A program made the translations under genes and the position numbers. A stretch of 64,000 nt of DNA, from assembly GCF_032598785.1 (NCBI RefSeq), contig NZ_CP102984.1. The stretch is one strand, 5' to 3'. This DNA is from Terrisporobacter petrolearius (GTDB lineage: Bacteria > Bacillota > Clostridia > Peptostreptococcales > Peptostreptococcaceae). This document shows positions 27,182-36,419 of the stretch, piece by piece (the first letter of the stretch is position 1; each line of letters begins with the position of its first letter). The notes below the pieces were generated by a model that was not told where the DNA came from, did not search any database, and worked only from the letters and a program-made list of their open reading frames with translations.

Positions 27182-27604
27182 ATGTTAAGAATAAGACCAC
27201 ATCATTTACTTTGTATGAGAGCTTACAGTGGAAATGGATACAGTGAAGATTTTAAGGTTAAAATGGAAAATATTATAAAAAAAATTAAAGCTTATAATCA
27301 ATTTCTTAAAGTAGAAAATATAAGGCAAGAAATAAATGAAGTAGAATTGGTTTTTTATACAGATAGTATTTGTGAGAAATGTCCGAATAAATTAGATGAA
27401 AATCTTTGCTCATCTCAATACAAAGTAAAATTGCTTGACTTAAAGGTTGTCAGATATTTTAATTTAAAAGAAGGATTTTACAATTATAGTGAATTAGAAG
27501 CATTAGTATATGATAATATGACAGAAGATATATTTGATGATATTTGTAAAGAATGTGAGTGGTATGGAGTTACTAATTGTAAGGATTATATAATTAATAA
27601 ATAG
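27182..27604 (+). CDS. DUF1284 protein
   Basis: The family begins with the hallmark LRIRPHHLLC, so the start is placed at 27182; earlier in-frame codons reach back to 27110 but add a non-family tail. AAAGGAGGT is 14 nt upstream, longer than usual. The 140-residue protein contains four conserved cysteines in pairs (SICEKCP and DDICKECEW), suggesting a metal or Fe-S site with the N-terminal HH. DUF1284 function is not established. It is monocistronic. Confidence 0.85.
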   Translation: MLRIRPHHLLCMRAYSGNGYSEDFKVKMENIIKKIKAYNQFLKVENIRQEINEVELVFYTDSICEKCPNKLDENLCSSQYKVKLLDLKVVRYFNLKEGFYNYSELEALVYDNMTEDIFDDICKECEWYGVTNCKDYIINK

Positions 27605-27726
27605 TGTTGAAAATACAAAGAAAATGTCGTTGAAAATAGATTGTATATGATGTATAAATCACATATAATGTACTTAATGCTAGAGTCAAAAATGTAAAAA
27701 TAATAAAATCTAATAGCAATGTATAT

Positions 27727-27780
27727 AAATCATGAATTTTTATATTAATTAAAATAATTAATGTATCTTCATGGTTTTTG
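27727..27780 (+). terminator. Probable terminator after the DUF1284 gene
   Basis: AAATCATGAA (27727-27736) pairs with TTCATGGTTT (27768-27777; one G-U pair), followed by TTG. A long A/T-rich loop makes this a moderate call. The 220 bp between the two genes hold nothing else I can support. Confidence 0.5.
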
Positions 27781-27824
27781 TTTAGTTTGGACAAATCTTT
27801 TATGCTTTTATTTTTATAATTTTA

Positions 27825-28139
27825 TTGAAAAACTATAATATTATGGAAGTTGGTGTACCTATGGAAGAAATAAAGATGATAAGTAATGTAGGATATGATA
27901 TTGGAGAAAAAGCTGAGTTACATGAATTAGAAATATTAAAATTACTTGAAATGATTAAATATGATCAGTATCATGATTTTTATAATAGAATTTTAGTTAT
28001 TGCTAAATCTGTACAAGTTACTTTGCCAGATGAGCTATTTAAACATGATTATGATACATTTGAGATTTATATAAATGCATTATGGGAAGGCATAATGAAA
28101 AGCTGCCCTACTTTTAAAAATCAAAATATACTAAATTAG
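27825..28139 (+). CDS. Hypothetical protein, about 90-104 aa
   Basis: The frame runs from a TTG at 27825 to 28139. A more likely start is the ATG at 27843 or 27861 (MEEIKMISNVGYD), though no strong ribosome site marks either. The protein is acidic, mostly helical and soluble, with no cysteine motif beyond one C-terminal Cys. I recognise no family. A perfect terminator follows at once, which supports real expression. Confidence 0.55.
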   Translation: MKNYNIMEVGVPMEEIKMISNVGYDIGEKAELHELEILKLLEMIKYDQYHDFYNRILVIAKSVQVTLPDELFKHDYDTFEIYINALWEGIMKSCPTFKNQNILN

Positions 28140-28144
28140 ATATT

Positions 28145-28193
28145 AAAACTTCTGAGAAATAAAAAACTTCTATTTCTCAGAAGTTTTTTGTTT
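28145..28193 (+). terminator. Terminator after the 104-aa gene
   Basis: A perfect 17-bp stem (28145-28161 with 28171-28187) is followed by TTGTTTT. Confidence 0.9.
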
Positions 28194-28267
28194 TATAACC
28201 CCTTATCATGAAATGATATAATTAATTAAGTAGTTAAAAAAGGAATATTATAAAAAGGAGATATAAT

Positions 28268-29407
28268 ATGAAAGAAGTGTCACTAAGAAGTTGTGATAGT
28301 TATAAATATGAAGAAGTAAAATCCCAATTAAAAAAATTGTTACATGATTTAGGTGGACTTGAAAAGTATGTAAAGAAAAATAGTACAGTATTTATAAAAA
28401 TGAATCTTGTTGCAAAAAAATTGCCAGAAGAAATGGCAACTACTCATCCTATGATATTAAAAATTATGTCTGAACAACTTTTGGAGCTTGGATGCAAGGT
28501 AATAGTTGGGGATAGTCCAGGAGGACCTTACACAAAATCATCTTTAAAAGGTGTATACAAAGCTTGTGGTATAGAAAAAGTATGTGAAGAACTTAATATT
28601 AAATTGAATTATGATACTTCAGAAATAAAAGTAGAAAATAACAATGGAAAAATACTAAAATACATGACAGTAATAAAACCTATAGTTGAAGTAGATCATG
28701 TTATAAATATTTGCAAATTAAAAACTCATGCCATGGCAACTTTTACAGGAGGGGTAAAAAACTTATTTGGAGTAATACCTGGGGTGAAAAAGGCTGAGTA
28801 TCATTTTAAAATGCCTGAAGTTAAGGATTTTACAGAATCATTAGTTGATATATGTGCTTTTGTATCACCAACTCTTACTATTATGGACGGCGTAGTTGGC
28901 ATGGAAGGTGAAGGTCCAACTGCAGGTGTGCCTAGAAAAATAGGTGTATTACTAGCCTCTCCTAGCCCTTATGCTATAGATGTTATTGCCTGTAAACTTA
29001 TAAATTTAGATCCACTTAAGGTTCCAACAGTACAAAGATCCGTTGAGCGAGACTTAATAGAAAAAGACTTTTCGGATATTTGTTTATTAGGAGAAGAATT
29101 AGAAGATAAAGTAGTTAAGGATTTTAAAATACCTTCAAATAAAAGTATTAGTTTTCTAAGAGGTAAAGTACCTAGAAATATTGAGATTTTTATAAATAAA
29201 AAATTGGCAGGGAAACCAGTAATAAATTATAAAGAATGCGTAAAGTGTGGAGTATGTAGCAGGGTTTGTCCTCCTAAAGTTATAGAAATGAAAGAAAATG
29301 GTCCTAATATAAATTTAGATAATTGCATAAGATGTTTTTGTTGTCATGAACTATGTCCTAAAAAGGCTGTGGATTTGAAAAGGCCTTTTATTTTTAGATT
29401 TTTATAA
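28268..29407 (+). CDS. DUF362 protein with C-terminal 2x[4Fe-4S] ferredoxin domain
   Basis: Residues 1-300 form a DUF362 domain (VFIKMNLVAKKLPEE, THPMIL, GDSPGGPYTKSSLKGVYKACG, ICKLKTHAMATFTGGVKNLFG). The C-terminus has two clusters, CVKCGVCSRVCPPK and CIRCFCCHELCPKK, each suited to a [4Fe-4S] centre. Such proteins are common in anaerobes; the DUF362 role is not firmly known. AAAAAGGAG precedes the ATG. It stands alone, with about 180 nt before the next gene. Electron transfer to an unknown partner is inferred. Confidence 0.9.
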   Translation: MKEVSLRSCDSYKYEEVKSQLKKLLHDLGGLEKYVKKNSTVFIKMNLVAKKLPEEMATTHPMILKIMSEQLLELGCKVIVGDSPGGPYTKSSLKGVYKACGIEKVCEELNIKLNYDTSEIKVENNNGKILKYMTVIKPIVEVDHVINICKLKTHAMATFTGGVKNLFGVIPGVKKAEYHFKMPEVKDFTESLVDICAFVSPTLTIMDGVVGMEGEGPTAGVPRKIGVLLASPSPYAIDVIACKLINLDPLKVPTVQRSVERDLIEKDFSDICLLGEELEDKVVKDFKIPSNKSISFLRGKVPRNIEIFINKKLAGKPVINYKECVKCGVCSRVCPPKVIEMKENGPNINLDNCIRCFCCHELCPKKAVDLKRPFIFRFL

Positions 29408-29408
29408 G

Positions 29409-29490
29409 AAGACCTAAATGTAACTTATGCATAAAAAACCATACTTTAGGAAAAGTAATTGATATTTTATTTCAGGTTCCTATAATATAA
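29409..29490 (+). pseudogene. Possible remnant of an SdpI-like gene 3' end
   Basis: CATACTTTAGGAAAAGT (29440-29456) is identical to 30640-30656, which encodes HTLGKV at the end of the neighbouring SdpI-like protein. A preceding CCTAAA also resembles its PK(L) codons, with the stretch between shortened. This suggests a deleted relic of a paralogue, but the evidence is a single 17-nt identity. Confidence 0.35.
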
Positions 29491-29586
29491 AACATATAAA
29501 CAGAAAATTTAAATATTCATATTCTATTTATATACAAGTTTTTTGGACAGTAAATTATAATTAGCATAAAGACGGAGGGGGAGCTT

Positions 29587-30714
29587 ATGTTTTTTCTAAA
29601 CTATATAGTATTTATACTTATAATATTATTTACACATTTAATAGCTTTAAGTACACAATCATTAAGTAGTAGGAAATACTTTTTTGGAGTATACATAAAC
29701 GAAATAATTATAGAAGAAGATTTAAAAGTTAAGATAACTAAAGATTTTAAAAGAAAATTAAATGTATCACTGTTTTTAAGTATCATGGTATATTTAATCC
29801 TAAAAACTATATTTGATTTAAATATAGGTGCTAATATTATAATTTCCACTACCGTATATCTTACTTTATTCTTTTTAATTTTAACAATAGAATATAAAAA
29901 AGTTAAATATGTAAAAGATACTTATTTAGCTAATTTACAGCTATATAATAATGATAATAAAGAACAAGTACCTATAAGAGTAATCATAAAAGAAGATGAA
30001 ATTCTTGCAAATGAAAAGAAAAGAATAATAAAGAAATTTAAAATACTATTTGGAATATGCATAATATTATCTCTTGTATCATTTGTATACGTATTATTAA
30101 GCTATAAAAATATGCCAGACACTATAATCACACACTGGGGAGCATATGGTAAACCAAATGGGTACTCTAAAAAAAATATACTAAACGTATTTTTTACTAG
30201 TTTTATAGATATATCCATGGTACTATTATTTGCTGTAATAGGAATAGGAAGTGTAGCTGGAAATACTTATATAGACAATAAAAATTTAGAAGTAAATAGA
30301 AAGAAAGCTGTAAAATACTTAAATGGCATAGGATACTCTTTTCTTACTTTAACTCTTAGTATTCAGTCTATTACATCTACAATACCAATATTTATGGTAC
30401 AAGAAAAAGATATGCCCATGTGGCTAACTATAGGATCATGTATAATACCAATTTTTATAGTAGTTCCTGTAATTTACTTTTACCTTATGTTAAGTAGTAT
30501 AAAACCCAAGAGTAGAAATATATATACCATTGAAAATGACGATGAAAAGTGGATCTATGGTTTTATTTATTATAACAAAGAAGATCCAAAACTTATGGTA
30601 GAAAAAAGATTAGGTATGGGGTGGAGTATTAATATGGCTCATACTTTAGGAAAAGTGATTACAATTATACTTGTGCTAATAACAGTTGGAAGTTTATTAA
30701 TTTGTTTTATATAA
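29587..30714 (+). CDS. SdpI-like DUF1648/DUF5808 membrane protein
   Basis: The 375-residue protein has about seven to eight membrane segments. A central DUF1648 motif (MPDTIITHWGAYGKPNGYS) is as in the immunity/signalling protein SdpI. The C-terminal DUF5808-type segment is GFIYYNKEDPKLMVEKRLGMG. Family members include the receptor that protects Bacillus from the SdpC toxin, and many uncharacterised proteins. No sdpC-like or autorepressor gene is adjacent, so an immunity role is not supported by context. AGGGGGAG precedes the ATG. Confidence 0.8.
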   Translation: MFFLNYIVFILIILFTHLIALSTQSLSSRKYFFGVYINEIIIEEDLKVKITKDFKRKLNVSLFLSIMVYLILKTIFDLNIGANIIISTTVYLTLFFLILTIEYKKVKYVKDTYLANLQLYNNDNKEQVPIRVIIKEDEILANEKKRIIKKFKILFGICIILSLVSFVYVLLSYKNMPDTIITHWGAYGKPNGYSKKNILNVFFTSFIDISMVLLFAVIGIGSVAGNTYIDNKNLEVNRKKAVKYLNGIGYSFLTLTLSIQSITSTIPIFMVQEKDMPMWLTIGSCIIPIFIVVPVIYFYLMLSSIKPKSRNIYTIENDDEKWIYGFIYYNKEDPKLMVEKRLGMGWSINMAHTLGKVITIILVLITVGSLLICFI

Positions 30715-30735
30715 AAAATCATATTTTTAATAAAA

Positions 30736-30786
30736 TAAAAAAGTAGTTACTAATCCTAAATAAAATGGCTAGTAACTACTTTTTAA
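30736..30786. terminator. Bidirectional terminator between SdpI-like and BCCT genes
   Basis: AAAAGTAGTTACTA pairs with TAGTAACTACTTTT (30770-30784) across a 16-18-nt loop, with A-run and T-run at the two ends, between convergent genes. Confidence 0.85.
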
Positions 30787-30812
30787 AGTAATATACTAGA
30801 AAGTTAATTTTA

Positions 30813-32387
30813 TTAGCATATTTCTTTACACTCATTATTATCTGATTTTAATTTATTCAAATACATTTCTTTTGTATTTATATTATTTTTTGAAGGTTTT
30901 TCATTATTAACTGATTTTTTATTACTAAATTCTTCACTTAATGCTTTTTTAATAGATACAATACTAATAAGCATTACGATTGCAAAAGGGAATGCAGATA
31001 CTATAGACACCATTTGTAATGTTTCTAATCCACCGGATATAATTAAAGTTATTGCTAATAAGGCTTGAATTATTCCCCATGCAATTTTGTTTTTGTTACT
31101 AGGGTTCAAATCACCGTCAGATGTAAACATTCCTAATACATAGGTAGCTGAGTCGGCAGAGGAAATAAAGAAGGTACATAAAAGTATCATAGCTATTACA
31201 GATAATACTCCTCCCATATTATAATTTGCCAAGACTTTAAATAATGCTGTTTCTGTAACTGTAATTGAACTTGTAGCAAAATCCAAACCTAAATCCATAC
31301 CTAATGTTCCAAATACTGAAAACCAAATCATACATGCTAATGCAGGTACGATTGTTACGCCAATTATAAATTCTCTTATTGTTCTACCTTTTGATATTCT
31401 GGCTATAAAAATACCAACAAAAGGAATCCATGCTATCCACAATGCCCAATAAAAGACCCTCCAGTTAGCTATCCATGTTCCGTTTTTATCTATAAACAAA
31501 CTTTGAGAAATAAATGTTTCTAGATATAAACCAGTCCCATTTAAAAAATTTTTCATCATATTAGATTGAGAACCAATTAGTATTGCTCCACATAAAAATA
31601 AAAATGACAAAGTTAAGTTAATATTTGATAATAATTTAATTCCTTTATCTAAACCACTTGTAGAACTTTTTATATATAAAAAAGTAGCTATAGTAATTAT
31701 AAGTATTTGTATCAAAATAGTGTTTTTAATATTAAATAAATATTCTAATCCACCAGCTATTTGCATAGTACCCATACCTAAAGAGGTGGCAATACCAGTA
31801 ACTGTAGTGAATACTGCTAAAATATCAATAAACTTACCTATTGGACCTTTTACACCATCTTCACCTATGATAGGTAAAAATATACTACTTATTAATCCTG
31901 GTGCACCTTTTCTGAACTGAAAATATGCTAAAGCAAGTCCCATTAATGAATAGGCTGCCCAAGGTGTTATACCCCAATGCATAAAGGATTGTTGCATTGC
32001 AAAATTTATTGCTTCAGTGCTTCCAGGTTGAGAATTAATAGGATTCACAAAATGTTTCATGGGTTCAACTGCACTGAAAAATATTAAACCTATACCCATT
32101 CCTGCTCCAAATAACATGGAGAACCAAGATAAATTATTAAATTCAGGCCTGTCATCATCTTTACCGAGCCTTATATCACCATATTTACTAAAAATCAAAA
32201 ACAATGTAAAAATAACTATTAAAAACATTACTACTAAGTAAAGCCAATTGAAGTTAATAATTACTATATTATATAAGTTTTTAGATATCTGTTTAAATAA
32301 GTTTGGGGCTATTAAGCCAAATCCAATTATCAAACTAGTGAACATTATAGAGATTATAAAGACACTATTTTTATTTTTTATATTCAT
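30813..32387 (-). CDS. BCCT-family betaine/carnitine/choline transporter
   Basis: The 524-residue, twelve-helix secondary carrier has the family signature regions: WFSMLFGAGMGIGLIFFS (glycine-rich TM3), FMHWGITPWAAYS, and the TM8 Trp-rich segment YWALWIAWIPFVGIFIARIS followed by KGRTIREF. The substrate is a quaternary ammonium compound such as glycine betaine, carnitine or choline; uptake or exchange mode cannot be told. GGAGG precedes the minus-strand ATG. It stands alone; an OpuC-type ABC importer for similar substrates lies about 8 kb away. Confidence 0.93.
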   Translation of the reverse strand: MNIKNKNSVFIISIMFTSLIIGFGLIAPNLFKQISKNLYNIVIINFNWLYLVVMFLIVIFTLFLIFSKYGDIRLGKDDDRPEFNNLSWFSMLFGAGMGIGLIFFSAVEPMKHFVNPINSQPGSTEAINFAMQQSFMHWGITPWAAYSLMGLALAYFQFRKGAPGLISSIFLPIIGEDGVKGPIGKFIDILAVFTTVTGIATSLGMGTMQIAGGLEYLFNIKNTILIQILIITIATFLYIKSSTSGLDKGIKLLSNINLTLSFLFLCGAILIGSQSNMMKNFLNGTGLYLETFISQSLFIDKNGTWIANWRVFYWALWIAWIPFVGIFIARISKGRTIREFIIGVTIVPALACMIWFSVFGTLGMDLGLDFATSSITVTETALFKVLANYNMGGVLSVIAMILLCTFFISSADSATYVLGMFTSDGDLNPSNKNKIAWGIIQALLAITLIISGGLETLQMVSIVSAFPFAIVMLISIVSIKKALSEEFSNKKSVNNEKPSKNNINTKEMYLNKLKSDNNECKEIC

Positions 32388-32417
32388 AATATATCCTCCT
32401 AACTAAGTTATGATATA

Positions 32418-32449
32418 AAAACAACTTATAAAAAAAAATAAGTTGTTTT
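32418..32449. repeat. 12-bp inverted repeat upstream of the BCCT gene
   Basis: AAAACAACTTAT (32418-32429) is perfectly complementary to 32438-32449. It lies 31 nt upstream of the minus-strand BCCT start and about 220 nt before glyA, so it could be an operator or a leader hairpin. Nothing else is clear in the 284-bp gap before glyA; a 61-codon frame there (32469-32654) lacks coding character. Confidence 0.5.
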
Positions 32450-32671
32450 ATAACAACCTGATTATAACATGATGTTGTCACTTTTGCAAATTCATGTATT
32501 TATACATAAACTAGATATTATAGGGAATTTAGATATTATACAAAAGAAGTATTTTTATAAGTTAGAAAATTTATATATTATATTATGTGAAAAAAATGCT
32601 ATATTTATAGTAGGGGAAATTACAGATTTATTATTTGTCAACAGTAGGTTATAAATGAAAGGATGATGACT

Positions 32672-33913
32672 ATGTTTGAAAATTTAAAACAAGCTGACAT
32701 GGAAGTTTATAACAGTATGAAGAAAGAACTACTTAGACAACAAAGAAATATAGAGTTAATAGCATCGGAAAATATAGTATCAATGCCAGTAATGGAAACT
32801 ATGGGAAGTCATTTGACTAACAAATATGCAGAGGGATACTCCGGTAACAGATACTATGGAGGATGTGTACATATTGACGAAGTTGAGACTTTGGCAATAG
32901 AAAGATTGAAGAAAATCTTTGGAGCAGAACATGCCAATGTACAACCTCACTCTGGAGCAAATGCAAATATAGCAGTTTACTTTGCTATATTAAAACCAGG
33001 AGATAAAGTAATGGGAATGAATTTATCTCAAGGCGGTCATTTAACTCATGGTTCTCCAGCAAATATATCTGGACAATATTTTGAATTCCATGAATATGGA
33101 GTAAATAAAGATGGATTTATTGACTATGATAATGTAAAAAAAGTTGCTCATGAAGTGAAACCTAAGCTAATTGTGGCAGGGGCAAGTGCTTATCCTAGAG
33201 CGATTGACTTTAAAAAGTTCAGAGAAATAGCTGACGAAGTGGGAGCATTGTTAATGGTTGATATGGCTCATATTGCAGGTTTAGTAGCAGCGGGACTTCA
33301 TGAAAATCCTTGCGAAGTGGCAGATTTTGTAACAAGTACAACTCATAAAACTTTAAGAGGACCTCGTGGAGGAATAATTCTTTGTAAGGAAAAATATGCA
33401 AAAGCTATAGATAAAGCTATATTCCCAGGGACTCAAGGAGGACCATTAGAACATATAATTGCCTCCAAAGCTGTTTGTTTTAAAGAAGCATTAAGTGATG
33501 AGTTTAAAGAATATCAAAATCAAGTTGTGAAAAATTGCAAGAAATTAGCTGAAGAACTAATGAAAAGAGATTTTAAATTATTAACTGGAGGTACAGATAA
33601 TCATTTAATATTACTTGATTTGACTAATAAAAAAATAACAGGAAAAGAAGCTGAAAAGAGATTAGATGAAGCTTATATCACTACAAATAAAAATGCAATT
33701 CCTTTTGATCCAAATGGAGCAAATGTAACTAGTGGAATAAGGGTAGGTAGTGCAGCAGTTACAACTAGAGGAATGAAAGAAGAGGACATGGTAGTTATAG
33801 CAGAGGCTATAGACTTATGTTTAACTTATGATTTAGAAGATAAGGCTAAAAATCTAGTTACAGGACTTACAGAAAAATATCCGTTATATGAAGAATATAA
33901 TTTGATGGACTAA
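32672..33913 (+). CDS. glyA: Serine hydroxymethyltransferase
   Basis: GlyA interconverts serine and glycine with tetrahydrofolate, supplying one-carbon units. The start is placed at 32672 (MFENLKQAD) since AAAGGATG lies just upstream; an ATG 9 nt earlier is inside that site. PLP-enzyme features are complete: ENIVS, YAEGYSGNRYYGGC, PHSGANANIAVY, and Lys in TTTHKTLRGPRGG. Its length of 413 aa is normal. It is monocistronic with its own terminator. Confidence 0.97.
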   Translation: MFENLKQADMEVYNSMKKELLRQQRNIELIASENIVSMPVMETMGSHLTNKYAEGYSGNRYYGGCVHIDEVETLAIERLKKIFGAEHANVQPHSGANANIAVYFAILKPGDKVMGMNLSQGGHLTHGSPANISGQYFEFHEYGVNKDGFIDYDNVKKVAHEVKPKLIVAGASAYPRAIDFKKFREIADEVGALLMVDMAHIAGLVAAGLHENPCEVADFVTSTTHKTLRGPRGGIILCKEKYAKAIDKAIFPGTQGGPLEHIIASKAVCFKEALSDEFKEYQNQVVKNCKKLAEELMKRDFKLLTGGTDNHLILLDLTNKKITGKEAEKRLDEAYITTNKNAIPFDPNGANVTSGIRVGSAAVTTRGMKEEDMVVIAEAIDLCLTYDLEDKAKNLVTGLTEKYPLYEEYNLMD

Positions 33914-33948
33914 TAATTTTAAGATAATATTAGGAAGTTATAATATTG

Positions 33949-33983
33949 AAGGGACATATCAATAAAGATATGTCCCTTGTTAT
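33949..33983. terminator. Terminator of glyA
   Basis: AAGGGACATATC (33949-33960) is perfectly complementary to 33967-33978, followed by GTTATGTT. The convergent gene ends 11 nt later. Confidence 0.8.
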
Positions 33984-33993
33984 GTTCAAAATA

Positions 33994-34680
33994 TTAAAAG
34001 AACAACAAAGTTGAAGCGATGAGAAATTGACCAGTATAATAAGTAATTAAGTTTACTGCAGATAAATACTTTTTATGATGTTTATTAAATAATATAAAAG
34101 ATAAGACTATATCTGAGAATATGAATAACAAGGCACCAACTAGCAGTAAACATGTTCCCATATTAAATTTTAATAAAAATACTAGTTTTATAGATTCAAA
34201 AGTCATTAAGCAAATAATAAAAGAATAAATACTTGCTGGTACTAGCATATTTTTAAAGTCTATATTTTTATTGGATTTTAATACTGAAATAGCAACAAAG
34301 GCTAAAAGTAAAGCTACTAGTAAATCAATAAAATTAAAGAAACTTAGATGAACAAAAGCAATGATATACATTATATGAGTTAGTGAAAAACTAACAACTC
34401 CATAAAGGAAGTACTTGTTCAAAGAACCATCTTTATGATTAATTTTAAGTGCAAGGAACATATCTCCAAATAAAGAAAAAATCAGACCAATAATTATTAA
34501 TAAAAAATAATAATTATCTCCTGGTGACTTCATATGACATATTATCCCTGTAGAGATAAACAAAATACTAGTAATAGTTTTAAAAATAAATGCGTAATTC
34601 TTCTTTGGTTTGTAGATGAAGTAAATTAGTGTAAATAATGATATGAAAAATAATATTAAATTTATATAATAAGTTAACAT
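33994..34680 (-). CDS. YhhN/TMEM86-family membrane protein
   Basis: The 228-residue protein has about eight helices and the family pattern: GLIFSLFGDMFLAL, a His in a helix (FSLTHIMYIIAF), FSDIVLSF and a YYTGQFLI segment. The human relative TMEM86B is a lysoplasmalogenase that cleaves vinyl-ether lysolipids. Clostridia make plasmalogens, so a lipid role is plausible but not shown. GGGGGAAT is upstream of the minus-strand ATG. It stands alone, convergent with glyA. Confidence 0.8.
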   Translation of the reverse strand: MLTYYINLILFFISLFTLIYFIYKPKKNYAFIFKTITSILFISTGIICHMKSPGDNYYFLLIIIGLIFSLFGDMFLALKINHKDGSLNKYFLYGVVSFSLTHIMYIIAFVHLSFFNFIDLLVALLLAFVAISVLKSNKNIDFKNMLVPASIYSFIICLMTFESIKLVFLLKFNMGTCLLLVGALLFIFSDIVLSFILFNKHHKKYLSAVNLITYYTGQFLIASTLLFF

Positions 34681-34746
34681 GATACTTATTCCCCCTTTAA
34701 TATTATTATAATATGATTTGCTACGATAAATACTTATTTAATTGTA

Positions 34747-35364
34747 TCAATAAAATCCTTTTACTAATTTAGGCAAATATTCTTTCTTCAATTTCAAATA
34801 ATCTGATTTTGTTAGTTCAAACCTATGAGATATTTGGAGGTTTCTTTTAGGCTTGTATGTCTTAACATATTTAAATCCTAAGTTGTTTAGAGATTTTGGT
34901 GTATACTTATTTTCAGAATATGTTAATGCCACCAATTTATCTAAATCTAATAGTTCAAAGCCTGTAATTAGAGTTATTACTGTCAATTCTGTAGAATAAT
35001 CATTACCCCAATATTTAGGATTTATACAAATTCCTATTTCACCTTCTTTTGATTTAGTTCTTATATTGTTAATCCCTATATTTCCAATTACTTTTTTATC
35101 ATTTTTATGATAGATAACATAATTACCTACTTTACCTTGTTTATAATTATTTATAAAAAATACTTGAACAAATCTTTTTGTATCATTAATAGTTTTATGT
35201 GCATTAAAAGGTAGATATTGTACTACTTTCTCTTTGCAAAGATATTCATAAATATCAGGTACGTCCTGTAATGTTGCCGGTCTAAGTATAAATCTAGGAG
35301 TTTCAATAATTTTCATCTGACTATATTGAGAGTTAGAAATTTTATATCCAAATATATTATCCAT
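34747..35364 (-). CDS. GNAT acetyltransferase, RimJ/RimL-like
   Basis: The start at 35364 (MDNIFGYK) has AGAGGTG 6 nt upstream. The 205-residue protein contains the acetyl-CoA fold in the usual order: ETPRFILRPATLQDVPDIYEYL, IGNIGINNIRTKSKEGEIGICINPKYWG, ELTVITLITGFELLDLDKLVALTYSENKYTPKSLNNLGFKYV. The last part is the pyrophosphate-binding and C-terminal region of the Acetyltransf_3 group. The substrate (ribosomal N-terminus, small amine or drug) cannot be told. It is single and divergent from the repeat/MoxR/VWA operon. Confidence 0.85.
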   Translation of the reverse strand: MDNIFGYKISNSQYSQMKIIETPRFILRPATLQDVPDIYEYLCKEKVVQYLPFNAHKTINDTKRFVQVFFINNYKQGKVGNYVIYHKNDKKVIGNIGINNIRTKSKEGEIGICINPKYWGNDYSTELTVITLITGFELLDLDKLVALTYSENKYTPKSLNNLGFKYVKTYKPKRNLQISHRFELTKSDYLKLKKEYLPKLVKGFY

Positions 35365-35506
35365 AATTTTCACCTCTTAATTTTGGATTTACTTTAAATT
35401 ATGAATTGGGTATCAAATATGTTAAATTAACAAAGTTTATAATTATAAAAGTTAAAATCTAAATTAGTTATTTTTTCTAATTATTTCCATAATTATACTG
35501 TTTAAA

Positions 35507-35534
35507 TTGACTTTAAAAGTATATAAACTATAAT
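35507..35534 (+). promoter_or_regulatory. Sigma-A promoter of the repeat/MoxR/VWA operon
   Basis: TTGACT (35507-35512), 16-nt spacer, TATAAT (35529-35534). It lies about 58 nt before the first start codon of the operon and has no rival on the strand. Confidence 0.7.
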
Positions 35535-35591
35535 GAAAAGTAATTATGACTTTAAAAAACAAAACAATAGTAATAGATGAGGTGGTACTAT

Positions 35592-36407
35592 ATGGAAGAA
35601 TCAAGACTTATTGAAATGATAAAGAGAAATCCTTCTATTATAACAACTATAAATGATCCAACAGATGAGATGAAATTGCTAGCCTTAGAAAGAAAGGGGC
35701 TTTTATTAAGAAATATAAAAAATCCAACAGATGAAATGAAAGAAGTTGCTTTAGAAAATAATGTGAGAGCAATTCAATATATAGATGATCCAAGTGAGAA
35801 GATGATGATAAAGGCTGTAAATGAAGGGTGGAGTATTTTAGATTATATAAAGAACCCTACTGACAAAGTAATAAGACTAGCTATAGATAAGTCAGGATGG
35901 GCAATTCAGTATATAAAAAATCCCAGTGAGGAATTACAATTACTTGCAGTAAGAAAAAATTATGATTCAATAAAATATATACAAAATCCCAGTGAAAAAG
36001 TGCAAGAAGAATCAGTGAAAATTAGTTATGATGCACTAAGATATATTAAATTGCCAAGTTTTAATGCTCAGTTATTAGCTGTAAAAAATAATGAGTCAGC
36101 AGTAAGGCTTATGCATGATATAAATAGGAATAAAGCTATTGAATTTTTAAAAATAAATATTTTAGTGATCAAACATATACCAAGGGATATTCAAAAAGAA
36201 ATAAATTTAGAAGATTTACAAGAAATACTAAAAGAAGTATTAAGCAATGAAAATGTTGAAGAAAAATACGTTAGAGATTTTCTAAGATGTACTGTTATAG
36301 ACAGAGATAGTGAGACTTTTCCAATGGACAAGATTTTGTTTATTTATAAATATGGAAGTAAAAAAGCAAAGAAAATAGCTGTAGATGAAAAGTTAAAGAT
36401 AATGTAG
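35592..36407 (+). CDS. Tandem-repeat protein with 23-24-residue NP(T/S) repeats
   Basis: The start at 35592 (MEESRLIE) follows GAGGTGG. Residues about 10-190 consist of seven tandem units of 23-24 residues. Each starts I..I.(N/D)P(S/T)(D/E)., continues with a helix (MKLLALE, MKEVALE, VIRLAID, LQLLAVR) and ends with (A/S)I.YI. This is a helical solenoid of the DUF4116/Leu-rich-repeat-variant kind, suited to protein binding. The C-terminal 80 residues are not repetitive. It is the first gene of a three-gene operon with a MoxR ATPase (12-nt gap) and a VWA protein, so it may be the substrate adaptor or target of that machine; this is inference. Confidence 0.7.
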   Translation: MEESRLIEMIKRNPSIITTINDPTDEMKLLALERKGLLLRNIKNPTDEMKEVALENNVRAIQYIDDPSEKMMIKAVNEGWSILDYIKNPTDKVIRLAIDKSGWAIQYIKNPSEELQLLAVRKNYDSIKYIQNPSEKVQEESVKISYDALRYIKLPSFNAQLLAVKNNESAVRLMHDINRNKAIEFLKINILVIKHIPRDIQKEINLEDLQEILKEVLSNENVEEKYVRDFLRCTVIDRDSETFPMDKILFIYKYGSKKAKKIAVDEKLKIM

Positions 36408-36419
36408 GAGAGAGAGACT

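Noticed and set aside
27594..27794. 66-codon minus-strand hydrophobic frame
   Set aside because: It is AT-rich noise over a terminator, without a start signal.
32469..32654. 61-codon frame before glyA
   Set aside because: It has no ribosome site, unusual composition and no family; it more likely lies in the glyA leader.
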